NCBI GenBank assembly: GCA_030765065.1
Contig: CM060988.1
Coordinates: 175,873,065 to 175,937,064 of the forward strand
Direction of reading: 5' to 3'
DNA from: Deroplatys truncata
Lineage: Eukaryota > Arthropoda > Insecta > Mantodea > Mantidae
DNA length: 64,000 nt
The first letter of the stretch is position 1, and each line of letters begins with the position of its first letter. Under the pieces are notes generated by a model that was given only the letters and a program-made list of their open reading frames with translations, ran no database searches and had not been told where the DNA came from. This document shows positions 47,101 through 49,542 of the stretch, piece after piece. The position numbers and the translations under genes are program-made.

Positions 47101-48968
47101 CCACCCAAAAAATTGATAAATATTTCACCAGAAATACATGTTTTGGGAACCCCTGATTAAAAAAAAAGTACACTTAGCTCTTACTAATCCGGCCTCTTAG
47201 TAATGTGGCTCACATTTGGTTCAGTGCCAAACATCAACAAAGTATCATTCAGCATGTGGTATGTTTTAGTAGTGTTTTAACATTACTGTAAATAGCACCA
47301 CAAATGGTGAACACTGATGATACATGAAATTAAACAACTGGGGAAGGCCTAAGTTTTAGGGCAACTCCCTGGTATTTGCCAGTTACGAGGACTGAGAAAA
47401 ACCCGAAGAAAATATCAATCAGGAAGGATGGTCCTGGCAGGATTTGAACCACAGACCTCCTGTTTATGAGTCCATGCCTCAGCAACCTCAGCTACTGGAG
47501 AGCTCTTCTGATTTGACGATATGCGACAGCAGCATGCTTTATCACACAACCACTTTATAACCATTACATCAGCACTGCATGTATCTAGTTGTTGCATAAG
47601 GCACTCAAAAAAGATATCTACTGGAGAAAAGTGCAGCCATATGCGGAGTTGCAGTCGGTACTGAGCGACAGCAATGAGCCAGTCAATTCAGAATCATTAA
47701 TTGTTAACACTTTATACATTGACATGTTCCTCAAGCTTCCAGGAGGAGAATAAAAATTGATAAGCTAAATGGCTCAGTGAGGAAAAGTGTGAGGTAGACC
47801 AAACTAATCAAAAGCGTGCAGGAAAGTAATGATGAAAGTGATGAAGAAGAGGACATAGGAGGAAAGCGCATGAAGATTTCTCACACTGCTGGTGTTGAAG
47901 CTGCATCATTGCGGCAACTAAAAATTCGGAACATGTTTCATAGTGAATGATACTATTGTATATGTATACACTCAAGGACTAAGTTTTCTATGAAAATAAA
48001 TGTATCTTTGGATTTAATAAAGTATAGTACCTAAGTATTTACACTAAACTTCAGATACTCTGAATAATCTGGCACTTCCACTAATCTGGCACCCATATGT
48101 GCAAGGAATGGCTGGATTAGCAAGAATCTAATGTGTATCAAATTTTTGGGTGGAATGCAATGCCTTCTCCAACTACAAGGTACAGTCAAGTGCAGGAAAA
48201 GTGCCGATGCTTTTGGTTTCCTATAGTGCTTTTCTTTATTTAATGTTGACAGAATCTCATCATTGGCATTCCACAACAGCCCCAGGAGAGCCAATCTCTT
48301 ATTGGTTTTAATTCCAATCCGACACACACGCATTAGGTATGAAGAAAGGTCTGGCCTAGGTGAGCTGCGAAAGGGGAGCAGTACAAAAACTTTTCACCTG
48401 GGTATGTTTCTCATCGACGGTCTACACCAGCCTCTGGATGAGCCCCTCTCATATTGGTTTGATGTCAAAAGTTTGGCACTCAAACATTAAACTAAAACAG
48501 GTTGGTTTCAGGCTCAGGAGCGAAGGAAATGGGGGAGTAAGACAAACAAGGTAGAACTAGGTATAGGGTGGGGACTGGGCATGGCAGAGGTGGTCTAGTG
48601 TTTCCTTACCAACATAAACCACTGCGCACGATTCCATAAACTCACTCCCTCCGTCGCCTAGCGGTAAATCACCGAACTACAAAGAATTAGTATATGCCAG
48701 CACTTACCTATCACATGTCCCTGATAGATGTGAGATGCATCTACATACTCCTCCCTACCAGAGGGTCCTACCACTACCAGATTGTTACTGAATGTGGACA
48801 GGTCCCTTTTGAGGCGAATATTGAAGGAGTGGCCATGTGCAGAGAAGCGTAGGTGGACGGCATTGTCCCGTGTGACTGACCGCCGTGCTCTCGAGTGACT
48901 TTTGTGAACATCCCCTTTATCGTACGTAAGCACCTCGTAGTGCCGGATGTATTCATTCAGTCTTGTGG
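1579..48968 (-). CDS. kuz: kuzbanian / ADAM10 metalloprotease gene (11 exons, both ends missing)
   Basis: Spliced minus-strand gene. Exons: 48968-48708, 46681-46493, 43969-43656, 34663-34517, 29928-29733, 19181-18997, 17516-17342, 12776-12611, 5532-5121, 5041-4925, 1743-1579, about 775 codons. All introns are GT-AG and phases join without frame breaks. The product is a type I membrane sheddase of the ADAM10 subfamily, known to cleave Notch and related surface proteins. Visible in order: prodomain, furin site RTKR, catalytic domain with [11 protein letters not shown], Met-turn [12 protein letters not shown], disintegrin and cysteine-rich domains, transmembrane helix, basic cytoplasmic start. 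Wording of conserved blocks follows insect Kuz rather than Kul. Introns run from 79 bp to about 10.5 kb and are packed with transposons. The signal-peptide exon and the rest of the cytoplasmic tail are not seen. Confidence 0.95.
2325..4439. mobile_element. TTAA-flanked MITE (piggyBac type) interrupted by a mariner
   Basis: Ends are GGGGACAAG and CTTGTCCCC, with TTAA on both sides (2321-2324 and 4440-4443). TTAA duplication is the mark of piggyBac transposition. Without the mariner at 3035-4207 it is about 940 bp and has no coding capacity. The flanks rejoin as caaaattgttaa/gagccattttt, which matches the uninterrupted repeat A sequence elsewhere in the window. Confidence 0.85.
3035..4207 (+). 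mobile_element. mariner element, internally deleted
   Basis: 1173 bp between TA dinucleotides; inverted ends read CGAGGACAGTCCAGAAAGTC and its near-complement GACTTTCTGGATTACCCTCG. The plus-strand frame from 3198 encodes [10 protein letters not shown], then [20 protein letters not shown] with one stop before it, HTH-like [21 protein letters not shown], then [19 protein letters not shown] and FIHDNAHPH. The TGDE-type block with the first catalytic Asp is missing, because the frame jumps from ALTFLQ to [11 protein letters not shown]. Not autonomous. Confidence 0.9.
4925..5041 (-). CDS. kuz: kuz exon: end of cysteine-rich ectodomain
   Basis: 117 bp (39 codons), acceptor tttcag, donor ACA|GTTAGT. 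Encodes [20 protein letters not shown] and [19 protein letters not shown], the membrane-near stalk. It lies only 79 bp from the previous exon, by far the shortest intron of the gene. Confidence 0.92.
5121..5532 (-). CDS. kuz: kuz exon: disintegrin end and cysteine-rich domain
   Basis: 412 bp, the largest exon; acceptor tttcag, donor GTATAC. Starts [13 protein letters not shown] and runs through [44 protein letters not shown] and [14 protein letters not shown], ending in phase 0. Cysteine spacing matches ADAM10 throughout. Confidence 0.95.
5787..5935 (+). pseudogene. Possible MADF (Myb/SANT-like) domain fragment
   Basis: An ATG at 5787 opens [20 protein letters not shown] followed by CLYIMNF and, after a stop, KREHKKKL. 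The pattern W..[DE]....LI.LY....CL resembles the start of MADF DNA-binding domains, found in insect transcription factors and in accessory proteins of PIF/Harbinger transposons. No other part of such a gene is visible nearby. Weak call. Confidence 0.35.
5983..6385 (-). mobile_element. LINE 3' end with short tandem-repeat tail
   Basis: The minus frame 6385-6125 encodes [20 protein letters not shown], then [12 protein letters not shown] and [21 protein letters not shown], the usual C-terminal end of a non-LTR retrotransposon ORF2. On the minus strand it finishes in a tail of repeated GAAAT units (5983-6003 on plus). Strongly 5'-truncated. Confidence 0.75.
6397..6439. repeat. (AT)n microsatellite
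   Basis: About 21 uninterrupted AT units, just upstream of the LINE fragment. Confidence 0.95.
6899..8425 (+). mobile_element. pogo/Tigger-like transposon remnant, split by repeat A
   Basis: Left end CAGTCGAACCTCAATCTATC and right end, reversed, CAGTTGAACCGTGATCCATC, each flanked by TA. CAGT.GAACC termini are typical of pogo/Tigger elements. Between about 7180 and 7370 a plus frame reads [39 protein letters not shown] and a stop, resembling the acidic C-terminus of such transposases. Repeat A occupies 7450-8328. Most of the transposase is gone. Confidence 0.7.
7450..8328 (-). repeat. Repeat A, near full length
   Basis: Begins (plus view) with tactttctctactacgtata and ends aaagtcatgtgagtgtaaca followed by catcagattttttttt. 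Contains a short TG microsatellite at 7581-7602. No coding capacity. It is nested in the pogo-like element. Confidence 0.85.
8600..10145 (+). mobile_element. Tc1-like transposon with broken transposase
   Basis: 1546 bp; inverted ends CTGGTGTGCAAAATCTAAGG and its partner at 10118-10145 (ccttaggtcttgcacaccag), with TA at each side. The plus frame from 8869 gives [20 protein letters not shown] and a paired HTH region with [13 protein letters not shown]. After a frameshift near 9200 come [13 protein letters not shown] (first Asp), GVMLWGGI and [15 protein letters not shown] (second Asp). A further shift leads to a stretch resembling [13 protein letters not shown]. Frameshifts and stops make it inactive. 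Confidence 0.9.
10148..11130. other. Intronic DNA, no feature recognised
   Basis: AT-rich sequence in the kuz intron. A stretch at about 10690-10790 resembles 25165-25260 (gaaaactatatatctgttat, then ggtataaaatttctcctact), so it contains an older dispersed repeat. Nothing coding seen. Confidence 0.5.
11145..12355 (+). mobile_element. 5'-truncated non-LTR retrotransposon (LINE)
   Basis: Flanked by a 14-bp direct repeat ctaactagtgtaat at 11131-11144 and 12356-12369. The plus strand has remnants of an ORF2 C-terminus: [16 protein letters not shown], broken, then [40 protein letters not shown] and more to about 11870, followed by frames with stops. The end before the duplication is AT-rich with aataaaatatctat, without long poly(A). 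The purine-rich coding strand differs from its surroundings. Confidence 0.85.
12611..12776 (-). CDS. kuz: kuz exon: disintegrin domain start
   Basis: 166 bp, acceptor tttcag|CATCTG, donor GTAAGC, phase 1 in and 2 out. Encodes [21 protein letters not shown] and CCYPRTL, the disintegrin cysteine pattern. A later AG nine bases downstream was rejected because the first choice has the better pyrimidine tract and keeps eight residues between CF and CGN, as in the family. Confidence 0.93.
13166..13598 (-). mobile_element. Short Penelope-like, non-autonomous insertion with inverted ends
   Basis: Insertion in the mariner remnant flanked by direct repeats aaacaaattgtt at about 13160 and 13599. Near each end lies an inverted 45-bp repeat: cttaaaatttgagttggtat at about 13220 and its complement ending at 13598, one mismatch seen. 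It has no ORF. A hammerhead-like motif at 13266-13332 and the inverted-end layout suggest a Penelope-like derivative of a family different from that at 25.6 kb. Confidence 0.55.
13266..13332 (-). ncRNA. Hammerhead-like ribozyme motif (second family)
   Basis: On the minus strand: CUGAGGA, one U, GAGAGA, loop AACAAA, UCUCUC, GAAA. The six-pair stem II is perfect. Outside it UAGUUG can pair with CAACUA to form part of stem I. Stem III would be only two pairs (AG/CU). The single U between CUGAGGA and stem II departs from the canonical core. Fold by eye; activity not shown. Confidence 0.5.
13755..13985. mobile_element. PIF/Harbinger-like MITE, internal fragment
   Basis: Diverged copy of the MITE at 42322-43115: shares gttattagatccacattgtg-like words, attagactcttcacc and ggttcttctagtga in the same order. 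Ends not preserved. Confidence 0.6.
14215..14860 (+). pseudogene. Penelope-like element, C-terminal fragment with GIY-YIG domain
   Basis: Frame 14242-14577 encodes [32 protein letters not shown] and [19 protein letters not shown], matching the C-terminus of the intact element at 25695-27698. GIY is kept, but the YIG glycine has become Arg and a cysteine has become Tyr. Stops follow. The 3' end carries a decayed hammerhead-like motif. Confidence 0.85.
14800..14850 (+). ncRNA. Decayed hammerhead-like motif of the PLE fragment
   Basis: CUGAGGA, U, GGC...CUCC, GAAAAAUGUU. The core blocks are in the right order and distance but stem II keeps only a few pairs. It lies after the PLE coding end, as in the intact element. 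Confidence 0.4.
14997..16091 (-). mobile_element. mariner-type transposon, decayed
   Basis: Inverted ends CGAGGGTAACTCTTAAGTTT and, at 16062-16091, its diverged complement with aaaactttcagagtgaccct; TA next to the left end. Minus frames 16056-15730 ([29 protein letters not shown]) and 15363-15058 ([37 protein letters not shown]) correspond to the N- and C-terminal regions of a transposase. Many stops in between. Confidence 0.7.
16101..17150 (-). mobile_element. mariner/IS630-type transposon with internal deletion
   Basis: 1050 bp; inverted ends CAGAATGTTTCAGAAATACT and CAGGGTGTTTCAGAAATACT (right end reversed) extend about 50 bp, with TA at both sides. Minus frames: [20 protein letters not shown] and [20 protein letters not shown] near the N-terminus, then directly [20 protein letters not shown] and GHFKHLL at the C-terminus. 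The catalytic core between is deleted, so it is non-autonomous. Confidence 0.85.
17342..17516 (-). CDS. kuz: kuz exon: third zinc histidine and Met-turn
   Basis: 175 bp, acceptor gcag|CAT, donor GTGAGA. Starts with [11 protein letters not shown], completing HExxHxxxxxH, and carries [12 protein letters not shown] with the Met-turn methionine. Ends NCFT plus one base in phase 1. The intron to the previous exon is 1480 bp and contains a repeat A copy split by a Penelope-derived palindrome. Confidence 0.95.
18300..18359 (-). ncRNA. Hammerhead-like motif, left arm
   Basis: Minus strand: GAAUUAAC-CUU, CUGAGGA, U, GGGAAC, loop AACU, GUUUCCC, GAAAC AUGUU, AAG-UGA-GUAAACUU. Same fold as the motif in the intact PLE. 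Confidence 0.55.
18360..18419 (+). ncRNA. Hammerhead-like motif, right arm
   Basis: Plus strand: CUGAGGA, U, GGAAAC, loop AACU, GUUUCC, C, GAAAC AUGUU, with the CUU/AAG and outer stem I pairing. It abuts the left-arm motif directly, head to head. Confidence 0.55.
18730..18965 (+). pseudogene. LINE ORF2 C-terminal fragment
   Basis: Reads [40 protein letters not shown], then stops; the RLKW.GHV.RM block is typical of the C-terminus of many insect non-LTR ORF2 proteins. Ends in a taaataaataaaa tail. Confidence 0.7.
18997..19181 (-). CDS. kuz: kuz exon: zinc site
   Basis: 185 bp, acceptor tttcag, donor CCA|GTAAGT, phase 1 in and 0 out. Encodes [15 protein letters not shown], then [25 protein letters not shown] supplies the first two zinc-binding histidines and the catalytic glutamate; the third histidine is the first codon of the next exon. 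Confidence 0.96.
19574..20019 (+). mobile_element. Candidate solo LTR
   Basis: A segment with TATA box gggctatataaagggctg at about 19768, polyadenylation signal aataaa at about 19977, and possible ends TGTGG...TTACA. No matching target duplication was found, so borders are uncertain. Could instead be a promoter-bearing fragment of another element. Confidence 0.4.
20040..20990 (+). repeat. Repeat A, left half, with an unidentified insert
   Basis: Starts gatgtgttacattcacatga. Matches repeat A to about 20230 and again from about 20655 (ggctggcttagaaattccat); 20240-20650 is foreign and not recognised. Confidence 0.7.
21170..21895 (+). pseudogene. mariner/IS630-type transposase remnant
   Basis: Frames shift several times: [29 protein letters not shown] (HTH), [20 protein letters not shown] (first Asp), [37 protein letters not shown] and FQQDSTPP (second Asp). 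It stops where the next element begins at 21897. No left inverted end found. Confidence 0.75.
21897..22170. mobile_element. Non-autonomous DNA element, left end (same family as 49543-50477)
   Basis: Begins ctgtattcactcttaggttg and is colinear with 49543-49800 (shared aggaaagtagtcccatgcta, aatgaatttatccttaaat). The right half is absent. Confidence 0.7.
22185..22485. repeat. Repeated short palindromes around ATTCATGAATCG
   Basis: At least six units contain a palindromic gattc...gaatcg core (cgattcattcatgaatcg at 22309, catgattcaatcatgaatcg, cgattcgttcatgaatcg). Four are spaced about 45-60 bp with linkers sharing tgtctgct-type words. The preceding tagagttgggtcgagc resembles hAT-type ends, so these may be subterminal transposase-binding repeats. 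Confidence 0.7.
22711..22790. repeat. (ATT)n microsatellite
   Basis: About 27 pure ATT units. Long poly-Ile and poly-Asn frames here are artefacts of this repeat. Confidence 0.97.
23077..23146. repeat. (ATT)n microsatellite
   Basis: About 23 ATT units, a second array 290 bp from the first. Confidence 0.97.
23533..24290 (-). mobile_element. mariner element, truncated and deleted
   Basis: Left end after TA: cgagggctgatcaataaaga. The minus frame 24272-23820 encodes [40 protein letters not shown] (HTH), then jumps to [20 protein letters not shown], so the centre is deleted. After the stop come [20 protein letters not shown] and [19 protein letters not shown], the normal C-terminus. No right inverted end. 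Confidence 0.8.
24347..25164. mobile_element. DNA transposon copy 1 (family of 56457-57560), left-truncated
   Basis: Nearly identical to 56759-57560 across some 800 bp, with a few small indels. Right end gtttggaatggacag followed by TA, as in the complete copy. The left inverted end is missing. Confidence 0.85.
25170..25545. other. Intronic DNA, no feature recognised
   Basis: Contains a stretch like 10690-10790 and two near-repeats of gaccaac/cgatt...gtcaaactt(c/t)gaaca at 25430 and 25505, probably an old repeat. No coding signal. Confidence 0.5.
25642..25701 (-). ncRNA. Type I hammerhead-like ribozyme motif of the PLE
   Basis: 60 nt on minus. Stem I: GAGUUAAC-CUU with AAG-UGA-GUAAACUU (three inner pairs, then seven of eight outer pairs). 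Core CUGAUGA, an extra U, stem II GGGAAC/GUUUCCC with loop AACG and a bulged U, then GAAAC-AU-GUU giving a two-pair stem III and predicted cleavage after the last U. Hammerheads are known from PLE terminal repeats. By-eye fold. Confidence 0.6.
25695..27698 (-). CDS. Penelope-like reverse transcriptase with GIY-YIG endonuclease, intact
   Basis: 667 codons without a break. PLE proteins copy element RNA at the target using an RT related to telomerase and nick DNA with a GIY-YIG endonuclease. Seen: [11 protein letters not shown] near residue 105, [60 protein letters not shown] with the catalytic YVDD, PFLDLKI, then near the C-terminus [20 protein letters not shown] and [15 protein letters not shown] and the following Arg are all present. 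ATG at 27698 is the first in frame; an earlier start cannot be excluded because the element may be 5'-truncated. The stop lies inside the hammerhead-like motif. Potentially functional. Confidence 0.93.
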   Translation of the reverse strand: MEQSSLSFRKPESKISSPMIFLTFTKAELSVLNLGLKTCVGYTKTTDEIVADIEIATYNLNENSKTTIKKECEIVLQEIQADKHNNFPTKHVIKTLKSKPVVYTKADKGNKLVVLQKDDYITRVENMLQQENYIQIQEDPLKSHLKAFNQTIQESKTITDTDKSRLKPDHPILPRMYALPKIHKPGNKMRPIVSNIDSPTYKLAKWLVQRFSSLPKFNSKNIMNSEDLIQKIKSLELEPEDRLVSFDVTALFPSVPTDQLLRQLKKWLQQTNLLEEEIEDLIQLTNLCIGQNCFSFNKKFYQQPTGLTMGNPLSPFLADLFMSYLEIHITTSFPYMFKVWHRYVDDIFAVVPNRFIQDSLALLNLQNQSIKFTIEIEKEGMLPFLDLKIIREQKNLTFGIYRKPTHSTNYIKNKSFNPTTHKHAVLNSLTHRLVYTPLNKKEYQLEYQHIVDTAIHNGYNKATIDKKIAKFKRQMHIRNTTNLSQQDKELKFKKFTYHPRTFHKFKKIFMKHNISLAPQNKFNIEKLLCNKLKDPIPQDKKAGIYKINCSDCNKVYIGKTKRNLETRLKEHMRCIKYKQMDKSAVSHHFWITNHNIKPNITLVKPAKFAAELDAWEKITILKHNTHLMNFDLPPPNPLWKYISPPQDATTGSSPKNGNTNNTGQSTS
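27704..29398 (+). pseudogene. Penelope-like RT, second copy, 5'-truncated with one stop
   Basis: Begins at [11 protein letters not shown], lacking about 100 N-terminal residues of its partner. It is open to 28465, where a CAA codon has become TAA just after [15 protein letters not shown], then open again to 29398 through the GIY-YIG domain. Apart from this stop only a few substitutions separate it from the minus-strand copy (for example TDTDKS/TDIDKS, SLPKF/SLLKF). Confidence 0.93.
29392..29451 (+). ncRNA. Type I hammerhead-like ribozyme motif of the PLE, right copy
   Basis: Exact inverse counterpart of the motif at 25642-25701. The TAA stop of the RT frame (29396-29398) lies within the outer stem I strand. 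Confidence 0.6.
29733..29928 (-). CDS. kuz: kuz exon: protease domain, centre
   Basis: 196 bp, acceptor ttccag, donor GTGTGT, phase 0 in and phase 1 out. Encodes IDDDSPCH, then [21 protein letters not shown] and [13 protein letters not shown], a very conserved strand-helix portion of the ADAM10 catalytic domain. It sits only 224 bp from the target duplication of the large inverted Penelope-like insertion in the next intron. Confidence 0.95.
30080..30300 (+). repeat. Repeat A, left fragment
   Basis: Starts tgtgacattcacataacttt and matches the first 220 bp of the family; then oligo-A leads into the next copy. Confidence 0.75.
30305..31160 (+). repeat. Repeat A, near full length
   Basis: From gatgtgttacactcacatga to ctatacgtagtagagaaagt; includes the gctgttcaca...cacacac microsatellite position at about 31000-31030. 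Best plus-strand reference copy in the window. Confidence 0.85.
31160..31670 (+). repeat. Repeat A, right half
   Basis: Starts within the family at caaagtattcaaaatttcaaa and ends gtagagaaaataaaa, directly followed by another copy, forming a tandem run. Confidence 0.75.
31672..32283 (+). repeat. Repeat A, left half
   Basis: Starts gatgtgttacatacatacgg. Broken at 32284 by the tRNA-like foldback retroposon. Confidence 0.75.
32308..32378 (-). pseudogene. tRNA-like sequence, left arm
   Basis: Inverted counterpart of the right-arm unit, with changes in the acceptor stem (ggcacagcc) and the same A- and B-box words on minus. Confidence 0.6.
32530..32600 (+). pseudogene. tRNA-like sequence, right arm
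   Basis: Seven-pair acceptor GTCACAG/CTGTGGT (two wobble), D arm GCTC/GAGC, four-pair anticodon stem with loop ACGGAGA lacking U33, degenerate T stem around TTCAAAT. Looks tRNA-derived, not a working tRNA. Confidence 0.6.
32713..33590. other. Intronic DNA, mostly unassigned
   Basis: No coding signal. At 33180-33240 a short repeat A piece (cacatcttggaagatgctga). The rest is not recognised. Confidence 0.5.
33593..34465 (-). repeat. Repeat A, near full length
   Basis: From ttactttctccatcacatac to aaagtaatgtgaatataaca. Contains the expanded purine/pyrimidine tract at 33710-33800 at the place where other copies have (TG)n. It ends 50 bp from a kuz exon. Confidence 0.85.
33710..33802. repeat. G-run and mixed (GT/GAGT)n tract ending in CGCGCG
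   Basis: Nine Gs, then about 75 bp of tgtgag/tgagtg units, ending gtgtgtgcgcgcgcacacg. Alternating purine-pyrimidine at the end could adopt Z-DNA. Confidence 0.9.
34517..34663 (-). CDS. kuz: kuz exon: protease domain, first part
   Basis: 147 bp (49 codons), acceptor ttacag, donor AAG|GTAAAG. Encodes [18 protein letters not shown] and FEVQRIK. A second donor-like GT lies a few bases further on, but joining at GTAAAG gives FEVQRIK-IDDDSPC, which matches the known insect order. Intron to the previous exon is about 9.0 kb. Confidence 0.92.
35000..35445 (-). mobile_element. Candidate LTR-like promoter segment
   Basis: Minus strand has ggctatataagcgagcg (TATA) at about 35345, followed by a leader-like region similar in layout to the candidate at 19.6 kb. 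No target duplication or clear ends. Low confidence. Confidence 0.25.
35471..36890 (-). mobile_element. Tc1-like transposon with long inverted repeats
   Basis: 1420 bp between TA dinucleotides (35469-35470, 36891-36892). Inverted ends start AGGTG..TTGCAAAATGAT and stay similar for about 110 bp, including catcaaatatatttttactt-like words. Minus frame 36577-36197 encodes [33 protein letters not shown] (HTH), [12 protein letters not shown] and [15 protein letters not shown]. Further blocks: [10 protein letters not shown] (second Asp) and [19 protein letters not shown] (third position). Stops and shifts make it inactive. Confidence 0.88.
36893..37550. other. Intronic DNA, no feature recognised
   Basis: AT-rich; short frames only. 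No repeat shared with the rest of the window was spotted. Confidence 0.5.
37552..40687. mobile_element. PIF/Harbinger-like MITE interrupted by a piggyBac
   Basis: Left end agctggttcacaataactga and right end gttactgtgaaccagcct are inverted copies, matching the complete MITE at 42322-43115. Colinear internal blocks lie on both sides of the piggyBac at 38016-40439. Without it the element is about 710 bp and non-coding. Confidence 0.8.
38016..40439 (+). mobile_element. piggyBac transposon with decayed transposase
   Basis: 2424 bp, usual piggyBac size, flanked by TTAA at 38012-38015 and 40440-40443. Ends CCCTTTCACTGC and GCAGTGAAAGAG are inverted. Plus frames, with several shifts and stops: acidic N-terminus [61 protein letters not shown] and [18 protein letters not shown] carrying catalytic Asp residues, [10 protein letters not shown], then a cysteine-rich end [20 protein letters not shown]. 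Once complete, now dead. Confidence 0.93.
40692..40982 (+). mobile_element. tRNA-derived SINE (copy 1)
   Basis: Head has atggtctaggggtgcctcta (A-box) and gggttcaaacctgacagagg (B-box). The body aaaatccttagcatggcttg, aagccggtggtcccg, tttacggcac and cctgataaagaggcctctg is shared with the copies at 56.2 and 58.2 kb. It begins a few bases after the PIF MITE end. Confidence 0.88.
40986..41345. mobile_element. MITE with TTA duplication (PIF/Harbinger type)
   Basis: 360 bp. Ends AGCCGGGATTGCAATGAACT and, reversed, AGCCCTGAATTACAATGAGC; TTA on both sides (40983-40985, 41346-41348). Non-coding. Family differs from the 794-bp MITE. Confidence 0.8.
41349..41935. other. Intronic DNA, no feature recognised
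   Basis: AT-rich, no coding signal, no repeat recognised. Confidence 0.5.
42322..43115. mobile_element. PIF/Harbinger-like MITE, complete
   Basis: 794 bp. Perfect 16-bp inverted ends AGGCTGGTTCACAACC; TAA on both sides (42319-42321, 43116-43118), as expected of PIF/Harbinger elements (TWA target). Non-coding; contains repeated gagaacggtaacc-like words. Reference copy for those at 13.8 and 37.6 kb. Confidence 0.88.
43155..43215 (+). ncRNA. Decayed hammerhead-like motif
   Basis: CUGACAA, U, GGGAG, loop, CUCCC, AAAAU: stem II intact with five pairs, but CUGANGA has become CUGACAA and GAAA has become AAAA. Placed after the PLE coding end like the others. Confidence 0.4.
43265..43655. other. Intronic DNA, no feature recognised
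   Basis: Immediately downstream of a kuz exon. No coding signal and no repeat recognised. Confidence 0.5.
43656..43969 (-). CDS. kuz: kuz exon: cysteine switch, proline run, furin site, start of protease
   Basis: 314 bp, acceptor gtcacag, donor GTAACG. It begins with HVGGCGI, whose cysteine fits the prodomain cysteine-switch that holds the zinc in the latent enzyme. A run of eight prolines follows, then HHRTKR, a furin-type site, and [17 protein letters not shown] at the mature N-terminus. Ends in phase 0. The proline-rich linker is the least conserved part and may be insect specific. Confidence 0.93.
43970..44640. other. Intronic DNA, no feature recognised
   Basis: AT-rich; nothing beyond the splice acceptor of the adjoining kuz exon. 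Confidence 0.5.
44645..45294. mobile_element. TTAA-flanked MITE (piggyBac type)
   Basis: 650 bp between TTAA at 44641-44644 and 45295-45298. Inverted ends GGGGAGTAGTGGG and, reversed, GGGGACCAATGGG. The GGGGA start is shared with the MITE at 2325-4439, so they are probably one superfamily. Non-coding. Confidence 0.75.
45299..46490. other. Intronic DNA with a (GAT)n microsatellite
   Basis: (GAT)n at 45482-45503. The frame 45480-45767 starts in this repeat and is not credible as a gene. Remainder not recognised. Confidence 0.5.
46493..46681 (-). CDS. kuz: kuz exon: prodomain, middle
   Basis: 189 bp (63 codons), acceptor tgcag, donor GTGAGT, phase 1 at both ends. Encodes [20 protein letters not shown] and then the [11 protein letters not shown] block typical of the ADAM10 prodomain. 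The Gly codons at both exon edges are rebuilt correctly by splicing. Confidence 0.93.
47171..48135 (+). mobile_element. pogo/Tigger-like element with SINE insertion
   Basis: Ends CACTTAGCTCTTACTAATCC and, reversed, CACATTAGATTCTTGCTAAT; TA at both sides. From about 47815 a plus frame reads [20 protein letters not shown] and [20 protein letters not shown] before a stop, like an acidic transposase C-terminus. Most of the element is gone. Confidence 0.65.
47300..47560 (-). mobile_element. tRNA-derived SINE, second family
   Basis: Minus strand: tagctgaggttgctgaggca (A-box region) and gtggttcaaatcctgccagg (B-box), then cttcgggtttttctcagtcc and tgccctaaaacttaggcctt. The body differs from the SINE at 40.7, 56.2 and 58.2 kb. 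Confidence 0.75.
48181..48700. other. Unassigned segment of different composition
   Basis: Less AT-rich than its surroundings; overlapping frames on both strands (for example minus 48333-48031) but no recognised domain. May be part of an unknown element. The kuz donor follows at 48707. Confidence 0.4.
48708..48968 (-). CDS. kuz: kuz exon: start of prodomain
   Basis: 261 bp, entered after tttcag and left at GTAAGTG; phase 1 on both sides. It encodes [10 protein letters not shown] and continues to [10 protein letters not shown], the N-terminal prodomain of ADAM10-type proteases. The vertebrate protein has its signal peptide only some 25 residues before this point, so a short upstream exon with the start codon is expected. 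I looked between 48969 and 64000 and did not find it. Confidence 0.93.
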
Positions 48969-49039
48969 CTGAAACAAGCAAAGGAACTCACTTAATTACA
49001 CGTAATTACTCACAATGATTCTTAACTACACCAACAGAA

Positions 49040-49160
49040 AAAAAAAATAGAATGTGTTACATTCAAAACTATTCTTGTACATGCTTACTCTTCTATCTGC
49101 ATCATGTTAATCAGATAGACGTTTTCAGAAATGGTTTCATGGCATTTCGTTGTAAATACT
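49040..49160 (+). repeat. Repeat A, left fragment
   Basis: gaatgtgttacattcaaaac to ggtttcatggcatttcgttg; lacks the ttctctacc segment. Confidence 0.65.
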
Positions 49161-49542
49161 AGGATCATATGAAAAGTTTTGTGAATGACCCACAGACTGC
49201 AGGAGTAATTCCGAAGCAGTTTTGCTTGCATCTTGCATGAAAACATTTGAGCAGGCTAAGGATCCGGAACAATTTAGCAACCTCACTAGAGAGTCCGTAA
49301 GCGCAGTACTGTTGATGTAAACAAAGACGTCAAAGCGCTGCCCTATTTGCTACTGTAAACAGCACAGCCTAGTGGTGGTGGAAAATGAAGTTGGACACAT
49401 ACATTGGAATGATAAGACAGAAGTGTATTGTACCTCCTATCACGAAGCGGATTATACACGGCCTCATAGGTAAACAACATCCCAATGCGCCACCTCACTC
49501 CACCCTACTCGATGAACAGTATACTTGACTTCACTCTTATAA

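Larger units (their letters stand above)
47050..48180 (-). repeat. Repeat A, right terminus, split by a pogo-like element
   Basis: ttctctgctacttgtatagtag at 47055 to 47168, resuming at 48138 with tcaaatttttgggtggaatg. The resumed piece ends by about 48180. Confidence 0.65.

Noticed and set aside
47415-47597. Small protein with [10 protein letters not shown]
   Set aside because: The phrase is the translation of a tRNA-derived SINE B-box region, a known annotation artefact.
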